Assembly: GCF_007066085.1 (NCBI RefSeq)
Contig: NZ_CP041405.1
Span: forward strand, 3,507,001-3,571,000
DNA from: Paenibacillus thiaminolyticus
Lineage (GTDB): Bacteria > Bacillota > Bacilli > Paenibacillales > Paenibacillaceae
Direction of reading: 5' to 3'
Length of the DNA stretch: 64,000 nt
The notes below the pieces were generated by a model. It did no database searches. It was not told where the DNA came from and saw nothing but the letters and a program-made list of their open reading frames with translations. Both the position numbers and the translations under genes were made by a program. Shown in pieces: positions 17,169 through 29,613 of this stretch; position 1 is the first letter of the stretch; each line of letters opens with the position of its first letter.

Positions 17169-18971
17169 TCATCCTGGCGGGCCGTCCCCCTGCATCCTCA
17201 CGCGGTTGCGCCCGTCCCGCTTCGCCGCATACAATCCCTGATCCGCCATCTGCACAAGGGCTTGCGGATCAGGACCACGCTCTTGCTGTCCCGGGATCCA
17301 AGTGGCCGCTCCGAGGCTGCATGTCACATAATGGCTCACCTTGGATGCCTCATGGCAGATAGTCAACGATTCCACCTGCAGCCGGATCGACTCGGCGGCA
17401 ATGGCCGCATTCGTAGCCGGAGTATGCGGCAGGAGGACGGCGAATTCTTCCCCGCCGTAGCGGGCCGCGACGGACAGCGGCTGAGTAACCGCGGCCCTGA
17501 CCGCCTGGGCCACCTGCCGAAGACATTCATCCCCCGCCAGATGCCCGTACGTGTCGTTATATCGCTTGAAATCATCGATATCGAGCAGGATAAGCGACAG
17601 CGGGCAGTTCTCCTGCTTCATCCGCTCCCATTCCTGCTGCAGCATCAAGTCGAAATAGCGGCGGTTGTACACGCCCGTCAAGCCATCGGTATAGGAGAAA
17701 TCAGTGAGCAGCCGATTCGCCATTTGAAGCTTTTTGTTCGCTTCCTTCAATTTTCCCTCGGCGGCGATGCGATCGGTCACATCCCGGAAATAGACGGATA
17801 CGCCCTGCCCCGTCGGGAAAATCCGAAACTCCAGCCAGCGCTCCTGCAGCTTGTCATACTCCGTAAGCTCCGCCGGATCGCCCCGCTCCATCACCTGATG
17901 CGACATCGCATACATCTTGCCTCTCAGCAAGTGAGGGCTGGCGGTCCAAATCGAGCGGCCCTTGACCACCTCGAAATCGAGACCGGTATATTTCTCCGCT
18001 TCCTTGTTCATATACGTAAATTCCCAATCCTGATTCACGGCCAAAAAGGCATCCGTAATGCTGTCCAATATCGTCGCCACCCGCTCCTGCGACTGCTTCA
18101 GCGCCGTCTGCGAATGCATCAGCCGGACATAGAGCTGGTTCAGCTCGTGGAAGAACACGGTCAGCAGCGCCGTTGACGAGATGAAGGAATTGATCCGGGA
18201 GGCATACCAGCCGACAGTGTACCGCACTCCGGCGAACAGCGACAGATTGATATCCATCCAGAACATAAAGGCGGACATCGTCAGCCACAGATGCAGCAGG
18301 CTCTGCGCTCGCGTGGCGGTAAACAGATAGACCAGAGCGAGAAGGTTGAGAAGCCACAGCGCGGGCCCGATTCCCATATTCAACATCAGGCCGTAATGAT
18401 TCCGTTCGAGAAGAACCGGCAGCTCGTCCCGGAACTGCCCAAGCAGGTATATCAGAATCGCAACGAACAGCACCACCGCACTGAATATAACGGCGGCCGT
18501 CGCCCTCTCCCTCCGCTCGTTCAAGGGCGCTTTCCATCTCTGGAGACTATAAGTGTACAGAATAATGCCGAGCGGAAAGCCGGAATGCCAGATTACCCAG
18601 AACCAGACCGATGTCTGGGTTCCGGCATGCAGCAGCCCCGTAGCGGAAAAAATGCCCGGAAAGGTCAGCAGATACAGAATCGTAATCAAGCCGGCGAACA
18701 GAAAGGCGGCTGCGAGCAGAAGAATCGGCTTATACCCCGTCGCCCGGAACTGGACATACAGCAAGTAAGCCGTCATCAAATTCCCGAACACAATCCAGGC
18801 AATAAAAATGGGCAGGAACGGCCGGACCTCGGGCAGCGGCATGTCGACATAGGGACTGATCAGAAGCGAGACGGCCAACACCCCGATACTGATAGCCAGG
18901 GCGGTCTTTCTCTGCATCGCTGTTGCCGGAATGTTAATCAGACTCGTTAGCGGGTCATGCATGCGCAGCAT
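17169..18971 (-). CDS. Membrane-bound diguanylate cyclase (multi-TM, PAS, GGDEF)
   Basis: 600 aa. Eight or so hydrophobic segments cover residues ~20-280 (a MASE4-like sensor region). A PAS domain follows (~300-405, ATILDSITDAFLAVNQDWEFTYMNKEAEKYTGLD), then a short coiled linker and a GGDEF domain (~430-590) with YGGEEFAVLLP as the active-site loop. It makes cyclic di-GMP from two GTP in response to an unknown membrane or cytoplasmic signal. No EAL domain is present. The start is uncertain: ATG 18971 and ATG 18962 both lie after an AAAGG that is rather distant. Transcribed alone. Confidence 0.9.
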   Translation of the reverse strand: MLRMHDPLTSLINIPATAMQRKTALAISIGVLAVSLLISPYVDMPLPEVRPFLPIFIAWIVFGNLMTAYLLYVQFRATGYKPILLLAAAFLFAGLITILYLLTFPGIFSATGLLHAGTQTSVWFWVIWHSGFPLGIILYTYSLQRWKAPLNERRERATAAVIFSAVVLFVAILIYLLGQFRDELPVLLERNHYGLMLNMGIGPALWLLNLLALVYLFTATRAQSLLHLWLTMSAFMFWMDINLSLFAGVRYTVGWYASRINSFISSTALLTVFFHELNQLYVRLMHSQTALKQSQERVATILDSITDAFLAVNQDWEFTYMNKEAEKYTGLDFEVVKGRSIWTASPHLLRGKMYAMSHQVMERGDPAELTEYDKLQERWLEFRIFPTGQGVSVYFRDVTDRIAAEGKLKEANKKLQMANRLLTDFSYTDGLTGVYNRRYFDLMLQQEWERMKQENCPLSLILLDIDDFKRYNDTYGHLAGDECLRQVAQAVRAAVTQPLSVAARYGGEEFAVLLPHTPATNAAIAAESIRLQVESLTICHEASKVSHYVTCSLGAATWIPGQQERGPDPQALVQMADQGLYAAKRDGRNRVRMQGDGPPG

Positions 18972-19149
18972 GGAGTGGAATCAACCTTTCGTCAGTCAAT
19001 GGCTCATTTCGTCGAATCTTGTCACATCTTACTCTCATAGTAACATACTATCCGTCTGTGAAAAGATAAAACCGGGCCCCCAATCTCTGGGGTGCCCGGT
19101 CCGGCATCCATCATATACAGTTCGGCCAGGGAGGCGACACCGTAGCGCA

Positions 19150-20685
19150 TTACTTCCGTCCGCGCGGCGCCTTCCCCTTCTTGCCCGGCCCTGGCGCGGC
19201 GTTCCGTCCGGATCGCTGTCCAGCCGCGGACGAGCCCCGCTTCCCGCCGCCTGCGGTAACTGCCGCATGGCCGCGGCGTCCCCGGGCAGCCTGGGCCGCC
19301 CCACGGCCGCCCTTGCCCCGCTCGGCTTGCGCCCGGCCGTCGGCTGCCTTCCGCCGGCGGTCTGCCGGACGCTCCGTCCCGGCTCCCGCGCGGGCCGGGT
19401 TCGGCCGCTGCGTTCGTTCGCCGCGGCCTTCTTCTTGCCCGCGGCGCGCCCCCTGGCGGCCACCCGCATGGCCGCCGGCTCTGCGGCGTTCCGGTCCCGC
19501 ATCTGCCGCTCTGCGCGCACCGGCACCCCGATCGCTCCGCCCGCCGGACGGGCCTCCCCGGCTCTGCCGGCGCAGCTTCATGCGGATGCCCTGCTCGATG
19601 AGAGCGAGATAGCTCGCATCCCGGGGCGCGGCCAGCGTGATGGCCCACCCGGCTCCGCCCGCACGGCCCGTCCGCCCGATCCGGTGAATATAGCTCTCGG
19701 CATCATGCGGAATATCATAGTTGAATACATGCGTAATTCCTTCCACGTCCAATCCGCGTGCCGCCAGATCGGTCGCCACCAGCAGCTGCACATTCGCCTG
19801 CCGGAACCGCTTCATCACCTGCTCCCGCACCGCCTGGGTCAGATCCCCGTGCAGCTCGTCCGCATCGTATCCCTTCGCCTTCAATGCCTCATATAGCGTC
19901 TGGGCCCGCCGCTTCGTGCGGCAGAAGATAACGGCCTGATAAGGGCGATGCTCATCGAGGAGACGGAACAGCGTCTCTTGCTTCGCCCGATCCGTCGTCT
20001 CCACCACGAGCTGGCTAATATCCTTCACCGTCACCTGCTCCGCCTCCACCCGGAGATCAAGCGGCGAGCGCATGAAGCGCGCGGCAAGCGCACGAACCGG
20101 CTCCGGCATCGTCGCCGAGCAGAGCAGCGTCTGCCGGCTGGTCGGCGTGTGCGCGATAACATCTTCCACCTCAGGAAGAAAGCCCATATGCAGCATCTGA
20201 TCGGCCTCGTCCAGCACGAGCATGCGGATGCCGGATCCGTCGAAGGTGCCCCGGCGCAGATGATCGGTCAAGCGGCCCGGTGTGCCGATGACCAACTGGC
20301 ATGCTCCCTGGAGCTTGCGAATCTGCTTCTCCACATCCTGGCCTCCGTAAGCGGCCAGCACATGAATGCCTCCGCTTCCATCCGGGGCGGAGTTCGTCAG
20401 CTTCTTGGCCTCTGCCGTAATCTGCAGAGCCAGTTCCCGCGTCGGCGCGACGATAAGCGCCTGCGCCCGAGGCTGCTCCGGATCGATCCGCTGCAGGATC
20501 GGGAGCAGGAACGCCAGTGTTTTCCCCGTTCCGGTCTGCGCTTGCAGCACGGCATCCCGGCCAGCCAGCGCGGCAGGGATCGCTTGAATCTGAATCGGCG
20601 TCGGCGCCGTAATCCCTTGCTTCGTTAATCGATTCGCCCACTCTTGGCGAATGCCCAATGATATAAAGCCTGACAGACAGGCCAC
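19150..20685 (-). CDS. DEAD-box ATP-dependent RNA helicase with long basic RG-rich tail
   Basis: 511 aa. All core motifs are present: TPIQIQAIP (Q motif), AQTGTGKT, PTREL, TPGR, DEAD, SAT, and HRIGRTGR. The core ends near residue 370; the remaining ~140 residues are almost entirely R, G, A, K, with no RNA-recognition domain of the DbpA type. Such tails bind RNA non-specifically, as in cold-shock or ribosome-assembly helicases. The start is uncertain: I kept GTG 20685, but its ribosome binding site is weak. Unwinds RNA duplexes in the cytoplasm. Confidence 0.92.
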   Translation of the reverse strand: MACLSGFISLGIRQEWANRLTKQGITAPTPIQIQAIPAALAGRDAVLQAQTGTGKTLAFLLPILQRIDPEQPRAQALIVAPTRELALQITAEAKKLTNSAPDGSGGIHVLAAYGGQDVEKQIRKLQGACQLVIGTPGRLTDHLRRGTFDGSGIRMLVLDEADQMLHMGFLPEVEDVIAHTPTSRQTLLCSATMPEPVRALAARFMRSPLDLRVEAEQVTVKDISQLVVETTDRAKQETLFRLLDEHRPYQAVIFCRTKRRAQTLYEALKAKGYDADELHGDLTQAVREQVMKRFRQANVQLLVATDLAARGLDVEGITHVFNYDIPHDAESYIHRIGRTGRAGGAGWAITLAAPRDASYLALIEQGIRMKLRRQSRGGPSGGRSDRGAGARRAADAGPERRRAGGHAGGRQGARRGQEEGRGERTQRPNPARAGAGTERPADRRRKAADGRAQAERGKGGRGAAQAARGRRGHAAVTAGGGKRGSSAAGQRSGRNAAPGPGKKGKAPRGRK

Positions 20686-20739
20686 CTCATTTCTTCGCTA
20701 TGCGTATGCATCGGTTTCTCTTTTGCTAGTCATGGATTC

Positions 20740-20790
20740 TTTGATTCATTGATTCTTCTTGGATTCATTGATTCTTCTTACTTTATTGAT
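20740..20790. repeat. Short direct repeat between the helicase and ywbE
   Basis: GATTCATTGATTCTTCTT occurs twice in tandem, followed by a third degenerate copy (TTATTGATTCAT). No hairpin is formed. Confidence 0.6.
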
Positions 20791-20799
20791 TCATCGATT

Positions 20800-21018
20800 T
20801 CACGGCGACGAATCGCCGGACCCGATAATCTGCTTCACCCGGCCGACCTGCCCGTCCTGCAGGCGAACCTTGATGCCATGCGGATGATAGGGCGAATTCG
20901 TCAGAATATCTTTGACGACCCCCCGGGTCGTCTTGCCAGTACGCTGATCCTGCTTCAGGACAATATCCACCTCGAGACCGGGGCGGATGCTCGCCCGCTG
21001 CTGACCGCTCTGTTCCAT
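20800..21018 (-). CDS. ywbE: YwbE family protein (DUF2196)
   Basis: 72 aa with ATG 21018 after GAAGGAGGG. It matches the small B. subtilis YwbE protein closely in memory: DIVLKQDQRTGKTTRGVVKDILTNS..HPHGIKVRLQDGQVGRV. The family is short, all-beta and probably nucleic-acid binding (KOW/SH3-like); its biochemical role is not established. It lies between a methyltransferase gene and an RNA helicase gene, all on the minus strand, which is compatible with an RNA-related job but does not prove it. Confidence 0.9.
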   Translation of the reverse strand: MEQSGQQRASIRPGLEVDIVLKQDQRTGKTTRGVVKDILTNSPYHPHGIKVRLQDGQVGRVKQIIGSGDSSP

Positions 21019-21114
21019 ATGCTTCCCTCCTTCGGACCTTCGTCCTCCTTGACCCGCATCCTTGCGTACGGATCCTCCCGATCACAGCTCGAGATGCTAT
21101 TGGGATACAGTCCT

Positions 21115-21726
21115 CTATTTGCGGCACACGGCGACGCCGATGAAATACCGCACCCCTTCCCGCGGCTTCTCGAACGTGACCCCGCGCTGATAGTAAATAT
21201 CCGTCTCCGCGAACCGGGTGAACAGCTCTGCGAATTGCTCCGGTGTCAGCTGATGCACATGGAACGGCTCGTTCGTCGGCATGCCTCTCCCCCTGCCGAA
21301 CGGACTCGACAACACCAGGACGCCGCCCGGATTGAGCATCTGGTACAGGTTGTCCATCAATTGCCGATCGTCGGCCACATGCTCCACCGTCTCGAAGCTC
21401 AATATCGTATCGAAGATGCCAAGCTTGCCTGGCAGCTCCGGGTCTGTCGCATCCCCCTCCACGTACGTCACCTTCTGATGATGGTACTCCCGCCGTGCAT
21501 ATTCCAGGGTCGGAAGGTCATTGTCGACGGCAACAATCTCCGTCACCTCCCGCTTGCGCTCCTTGGCGACCAGATGAGAGCCGTAGCCGGTCCCGCAAGC
21601 GATATCGAGCACCCTGCCCCGAGCATAGGGCGTCGCGAAATAATAGCGGGCGATGTGCTCCAGCAGCATCCCGTTCATCGGCTTCATCAGCTTGGGAATA
21701 ATTCGTTCCCCCGTCCATTCCAGCAT
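21115..21726 (-). CDS. Class I SAM-dependent methyltransferase
   Basis: 203 aa. Rossmann-type methyltransferase: motif I VLDIACGTGYGSHLVA near residue 40, an acidic residue ending strand 2 (IVAVDNDLPTLEYA), motif post-II DATDPELPG, and FDTILSFETVEHV. It transfers a methyl group from S-adenosylmethionine to an unknown, probably small-molecule or glycan, substrate; the N-terminal WTGERIIP signature is shared with methyltransferases of sugar or cell-surface clusters. The ribosome binding site is weak and an overlapping ATG lies 4 nt upstream out of frame. About 100 bp upstream of ywbE. Confidence 0.85.
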   Translation of the reverse strand: MLEWTGERIIPKLMKPMNGMLLEHIARYYFATPYARGRVLDIACGTGYGSHLVAKERKREVTEIVAVDNDLPTLEYARREYHHQKVTYVEGDATDPELPGKLGIFDTILSFETVEHVADDRQLMDNLYQMLNPGGVLVLSSPFGRGRGMPTNEPFHVHQLTPEQFAELFTRFAETDIYYQRGVTFEKPREGVRYFIGVAVCRK

Positions 21727-21895
21727 CCATTCACGCTCGATTCCGTTTTATTTTCCCCATGTTACAGGAAAGCAGCGAAAAATGCCACTATTCAAAGCCG
21801 ATGAGCAAGAACGAACGATATCATCCATAACATCCACACCATCGCCGTCCTTGAACCCGCCTTTACGTTCAGCTTCCCCAAAAAGCTGCTAATTT

Positions 21896-22056
21896 CAGGC
21901 TGTTGAGAAAGTCCTAGCGATTTTGCGGCATTTCATTTATTATGTGGTGGATCTCGTCTCTCAGTAAAAAAAATCAATTTAAAACGCTATGGGTGCCGAG
22001 TTTTGAGTAGGAAAATGGACAATCTCCACCCCTTCGTATAAGACAGGGGTTTCCAA
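21896..22056. repeat. Copy 1 of a ~160 bp duplicated element
   Basis: Begins CAGGCTGTTGAGAAAG and ends AGGGGTTTCCAA. A second copy in the same orientation lies at 22440-22599; they look about three quarters identical by eye, with fully conserved blocks such as ACAATCTCCACCCCTTCGTA. The beginning resembles the ends of some insertion sequences, so this may be a MITE or IS remnant. Confidence 0.65.
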
Positions 22057-22123
22057 TGGCCTGAAAACTACACCAATCCGCAAAACTGCACGATTTCTCC
22101 AGACACGCCTATTCAGTAAGCGA

Positions 22124-22309
22124 AATCCTGCGTAAATACAGCAATTCGATATGGACGACTTTACCAGAAAGGGAATCCTGCAGAACTGCAGGAATTTCAC
22201 CCGTTTGGCATCGGCTTGAAGCAAAAGGGCCTAAAATGATGTAGATTTGCAGCAATTCCTCGGGATGTGGACTCATTGAGCCGAATTTCCTGTAAAATAG
22301 CAGCAATTC
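22124..22309. repeat. CCTGCA palindrome island B
   Basis: Four copies of the family at about 22124, 22173, 22236 (reverse) and 22285, spaced 50-63 bp. The copy at 22173 is nearly perfect (AATCCTGCAGAACTGCAGG). Confidence 0.75.
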
Positions 22310-22329
22310 CCTCCACATGTTCAAGCCCC

Positions 22330-22405
22330 AGGAGGCAACGCTGCCTCCTAAAGGCAATGATGCCTCCTGAAAGCAATGATGCCTCTTGAAGGCGATGATG
22401 CCCCC
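22330..22405. repeat. Tandem ~19 bp repeats
   Basis: Three to four degenerate tandem copies of GGCAATGATGCCTCCTGAA. Each copy contains the small inverted repeat GGCA/TGCC. No gene. Confidence 0.6.
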
Positions 22406-22439
22406 AGGATCCGACGCGGTCTCTTGGATCCCGTAAAAT

Positions 22440-22599
22440 CAGGCCGTTGAGAAGTTCGTGGGAATTTTCGCCACTTCATTTTTTATATAGTGGAATCTCG
22501 TCTCACAGTAGGAAAAATCGACTTAAAACGCTCTAAGCGCCAAGTTTTGGTTGGCAAAGGGACAATCTCCACCCCTTCGTAAAAACAGGGGTTTTCCAA
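22440..22599. repeat. Copy 2 of the ~160 bp duplicated element
   Basis: Direct repeat of 21896-22056; starts CAGGCCGTTGAGAAG and ends GGGGTTTTCCAA. The gene-free stretch 21727-22941 otherwise contains CCTGCA islands and short tandem repeats only. Confidence 0.65.
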
Positions 22600-22648
22600 C
22601 AGCTGCAAATTTGCCGTTTTTTGACCGGGTCCGTTTTTTGAGGAGAGC

Positions 22649-22785
22649 AATCCTGCAAATCTACAGGGATTATTTCCATTTAATCCAGGATTTTAAATTA
22701 AACAAGCGAAATGCTGTAGTTTTGCAGAAATTTCACCAGATTTAGCTGCCAAAGGGAGAAAAAGATGTAAAATTGCAGGATTCCA
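22649..22785. repeat. CCTGCA palindrome island C
   Basis: Three copies: AATCCTGCAAATCTACAGG at 22649, CTGTAGTTTTGCAG at 22714 and TGTAAAATTGCAGGATT at 22765, again about 50-65 bp apart and in mixed orientation. Confidence 0.7.
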
Positions 22786-22846
22786 CATCCCCCTAACCTT
22801 CTGCTCATTGGGACTCCAGCGCAACCACACCCCAGCGCAAAACCAA

Positions 22847-22873
22847 AAGGACCCGCCGCTATGACAGGTCCTT
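22847..22873 (-). terminator. Terminator of the TVP38-like gene
   Basis: AAGGACC / GGTCCTT inverted repeat, followed on the minus strand by TTGGTTTTG, about 70 bp after the stop of the gene at 22942-23550. Confidence 0.6.
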
Positions 22874-22941
22874 CGCCTGCGCCCTCGAGAGGCAGGCCTG
22901 CGGATGTTGAACGTGATTGAGATCGGACGATGGCCGCCCGC

Positions 22942-23550
22942 TTACTGGATTTGATAGCGCTTCTCGACCCTTTTACCAAGATACCATAGCAGGAACAATC
23001 CCGCCGCCGCCACGAGCAGACGCCACGGATGAGAGATGAAGCCCTGCCAATCATGACCGACGAAGGACATCATGAATACCATAACCCCTTTGCCCAGCAC
23101 GACGGCAGCGACAAATATCCGCTTCGGCACATTACTTACGCCCGAAGCGATATTGACGAAGAAGGAAGGCGTGAACGGAAAGCAGTACAACAGGAACAGC
23201 GGCGTAAAGCCTTTGCGTTCAATCCATGAGAAGAAATGCTCCGCCTTCGGATATTTCGCTGACAAATAGGTGCTGAATCTCCCCCCGAACCGGCGCGCGA
23301 TCAGGAAGACGATCAGGGCTCCCGCGACCGTGCCGAGCCACGAATAGATGAAGCCGAGCCACAAGCCGTAGGCGGAAGCATTGCCCGCGACGATGATGAA
23401 CAGCGGCAAGAAGGGCAGCAGCGCCTCTACCATCGGCAGGGCGATGCCCGGAATGGGGCCGAGCGAAGAATATTTCTCCAGCAAGGCTTGAATCTGCTCC
23501 ATGTCAAGCTGCGACAAATAGTGATAGGTACGTTCCAACCAATCCAGCAT
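22942..23550 (-). CDS. TVP38/TMEM64 family membrane protein (VTT domain)
   Basis: 202 aa, ATG 23550 after AAAGGAG. About five hydrophobic segments; the VTT (DedA-like) core is visible: LPFLPLFIIVAGNASAYG, the ARRFGGRF segment, and the reentrant region FLLYCFPFTPSFFVNIASG. Related proteins (B. subtilis YtxB/YdjZ type, eukaryotic TMEM41B) are implicated in membrane lipid scrambling or transport; the substrate here is unknown. It lies 20 bp after the papain-like hydrolase gene and is probably cotranscribed with it. Confidence 0.85.
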   Translation of the reverse strand: MLDWLERTYHYLSQLDMEQIQALLEKYSSLGPIPGIALPMVEALLPFLPLFIIVAGNASAYGLWLGFIYSWLGTVAGALIVFLIARRFGGRFSTYLSAKYPKAEHFFSWIERKGFTPLFLLYCFPFTPSFFVNIASGVSNVPKRIFVAAVVLGKGVMVFMMSFVGHDWQGFISHPWRLLVAAAGLFLLWYLGKRVEKRYQIQ

Positions 23551-23570
23551 GATGACTCCTTTGTCTTCTT

Positions 23571-24131
23571 CTATGAGTACTTCCGCCTTTTGTGACGCAC
23601 TTTAGTTCGAAGATCACCCCGATAGACGAGCTGCAGGGAAGGAGAATGGCGGAAATCCTCCGGCGTCACCCATACCCAGTTCTTGTCCACCACGTACATT
23701 CCATGCTCCTGCAGCATGGAGGCAACGAATTGGGAGCAGAAATAAGCGTTCTCCCGACGGATATGTATATTAAAAATGATGCCGAACAAGCCCAGCAGAT
23801 TATATTTGTACTGCTCCGGATTCTGCTCCATCTGCTTCAGGCGCAGCCGGATCCGTTCATATGTGTCCGTGCTTACGGTGCAAGAGTACAGCGCACATTG
23901 CGTAGGACGAGCCTCGGTCCGAACGAGGTAGCCCTGCACCCGTTCCTTGACGAAGCCGCCATAGAACGGATTGAGCGGATGCTTCCTGCCGAAGCTGTAC
24001 ACCTCCCGCAGCTCGGAATCGAGCGCGATCGACGCGTGATTAAGCGGTGCCTTCGTATAGAGCCGGATAAGTTTGGAAAAAACCGTGCCCGTGTCGGTAA
24101 GAAGGATATAAATCTTCCTTTCGTCCACCAT
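23571..24131 (-). CDS. Permuted papain-like (NlpC/P60, YiiX-type) cysteine hydrolase
   Basis: 186 aa from ATG 24131, preceded by AGGTTGGTG; the frame is open for 95 codons further but without a ribosome binding site. The order of catalytic residues is permuted: His in APLNHASIALD comes first, and the Cys in ENAYFCSQFVASML second. Such proteins (YiiX/YebB, poxvirus G6R-like) hydrolyse amide or thioester links in lipids or peptides. No signal peptide, so cytoplasmic. Cotranscribed with the downstream TVP38-like membrane gene, a pairing that would fit a lipid-related function (inference). Confidence 0.75.
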   Translation of the reverse strand: MVDERKIYILLTDTGTVFSKLIRLYTKAPLNHASIALDSELREVYSFGRKHPLNPFYGGFVKERVQGYLVRTEARPTQCALYSCTVSTDTYERIRLRLKQMEQNPEQYKYNLLGLFGIIFNIHIRRENAYFCSQFVASMLQEHGMYVVDKNWVWVTPEDFRHSPSLQLVYRGDLRTKVRHKRRKYS

Positions 24132-24598
24132 GCTCACCAACCTGTGATTAATTTCTGCAAAAGAATGAAAGAAGAGCTCCTGCCGGCGTCTGCTCACGAG
24201 GAGCAGCCGTGCGAATAGGACGTGTTGCCATATCCGGAATATGCTGAGAGATACCGCTCGTGAACGTGCTTCCTGACAGCGAGACGCCCATCCGGCGGCC
24301 CGGCCCAGTGAATCATCCTCTTCTATTGTATTGGAGTGGCGGATGCAATAACACAATCCCACGACCGGATTCGCCCTAGACCATTGTCGGGGACGAGTCG
24401 GAAGATAGTATGACAATCATGCATTCACAGTTCCCTTTGCATGCTTGCCGCGAGCTCTCATCGGCCGGCCAACACCCGGCCCTGAGCCCGCCTGCAGCGG
24501 TGCATTCACGCCCCTGCATCCATTGGTTACTGTTGAGATTATATCATTAATCACAGGCACCTTGCTATATATGTCAACTCTGCCATCCAGACAAGATG

Positions 24599-25636
<1,038 letters not shown>

Positions 25637-25663
25637 TTAATCTATTAAGCCTAGTTATCCCTC

Positions 25664-25707
25664 ATTGTACTTCGTGCTTTTAGTAAATAAACAATCGTTT
25701 TAGTAAA
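25664..25707 (-). promoter_or_regulatory. lacI promoter region with two TTTAGTAAA palindromes
   Basis: TACAAT (-10, at 25664-25669) on the minus strand lies just downstream of two odd palindromes TTTAGTAAA at 25679-25687 and 25699-25707, 20 bp apart centre to centre, i.e. on the same helix face. A -35-like TTTATT overlaps the region. The placement would allow autorepression. Confidence 0.6.
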
Positions 25708-25740
25708 TAATTAATGACGGTTGCTGGCATCCAAGCAGAT

Positions 25741-25767
25741 AACCCGCTATCTAGAGGATAGCGGGTT
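25741..25767 (-). terminator. Hairpin between lacZ and lacI
   Basis: AACCCGCTATC / GATAGCGGGTT, 11-bp perfect stem, 5-nt loop, ten bases after the lacZ stop. No clean T-run follows, so it may be an incomplete terminator or an mRNA stabiliser. Confidence 0.65.
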
Positions 25768-25777
25768 GAACGGCTGC

Positions 25778-28882
<3,105 letters not shown>

Positions 28883-29009
28883 TCAGGCTGCGATCGTGAA
28901 ACTGCAGATTCCCGTAATAATCCACCATCAGCAACGTAACACATGAAATAAGTTCGCTCTTGCCATCGGATACACTGATAATGTATCACCGAAGTAAAAC
29001 AAAAACAAT

Positions 29010-29080
29010 ATATTTTACTAAAATATTTACCTGTAAATTCGACGAACTCCGCCATGATGCATCATTTTCTTTTACTAAAA
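29010..29080 (-). promoter_or_regulatory. Palindromic operators upstream of lacZ
   Basis: ATATTTTACTAAAATAT at 29010-29026 is a perfect 17-bp palindrome; TTTTACTAAAA at 29070-29080 is a second with the same TTTACTAAA core, 57 bp away. The core is the one found twice upstream of the lacI gene. On the minus strand a TTGTTT...TACATT pair at 17 bp lies just downstream of the first. The gap 28856-29253 has no gene; its left part is purine-rich. Confidence 0.65.
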
Positions 29081-29203
29081 TTATGCGGATAGGAAGAGGA
29101 TTTTCACTTAAAGTGAGGAGTATTGCCGGAAAAAGACAAGGAAAAGAGGAAGAGAAGGCGAAAAAGAGGGAGAAGAAGCAGAAACGCCGAATTACAAAAT
29201 TCC

Positions 29204-29239
29204 GCAAAAAAGAGGAAGAAGCGAGAAGCGGCTTCTTCC
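29204..29239 (-). terminator. Terminator of the TauE/DUF1634 operon
   Basis: GGAAGAAGC / GCTTCTTCC inverted repeat at 29214-29239 followed on the minus strand by TCTTTTTTGC, 14 bp after the DUF1634 stop. Confidence 0.8.
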
Positions 29240-29253
29240 GAATGGCGTCCCGA

Positions 29254-29613
29254 TTAGTGTCCGGCCCGCCCGAGCACGAAGCTGATGAGCAGAATCGCGA
29301 GTACGAGTGCCGTAATGCCCGCATACACCCTGTCGCCCTCCTTCAGGAAGACCAGAATGGACACGGCGACGCGGAAGACCGGAGTGAGAATAAGCAGAAG
29401 CAGCCCGAGCGATATAAAAGCATACGGCTTGAAGCCGGCCACTCCTGCGGCGACTCCGGCCACGGTCGTCGGGAAGCTGGCGCCCGGGTACCCGCTCTCG
29501 CCCGTAGCGAGGAGGAGAATCAGCCCGAAGGCAATGAACAGCGCCGCCCCCACGACGCCGATCCGCAGCAGCCGGCTGACCGTCAGCTCGACCTCTTCCG
29601 CCTTCGAATTCAT
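29254..29613 (-). CDS. DUF1634 membrane protein
   Basis: 119 aa with three hydrophobic segments and a short cytoplasmic N-terminus (MNSKAEEVELTVSRLLRIGV). DUF1634 proteins are regularly encoded next to TauE/SafE permeases and are thought to be accessory subunits. Here the ATG overlaps the stop of the permease gene (ATGA), so the two are translationally coupled, which supports the same pairing. No catalytic motif. Confidence 0.85.
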   Translation of the reverse strand: MNSKAEEVELTVSRLLRIGVVGAALFIAFGLILLLATGESGYPGASFPTTVAGVAAGVAGFKPYAFISLGLLLLILTPVFRVAVSILVFLKEGDRVYAGITALVLAILLISFVLGRAGH

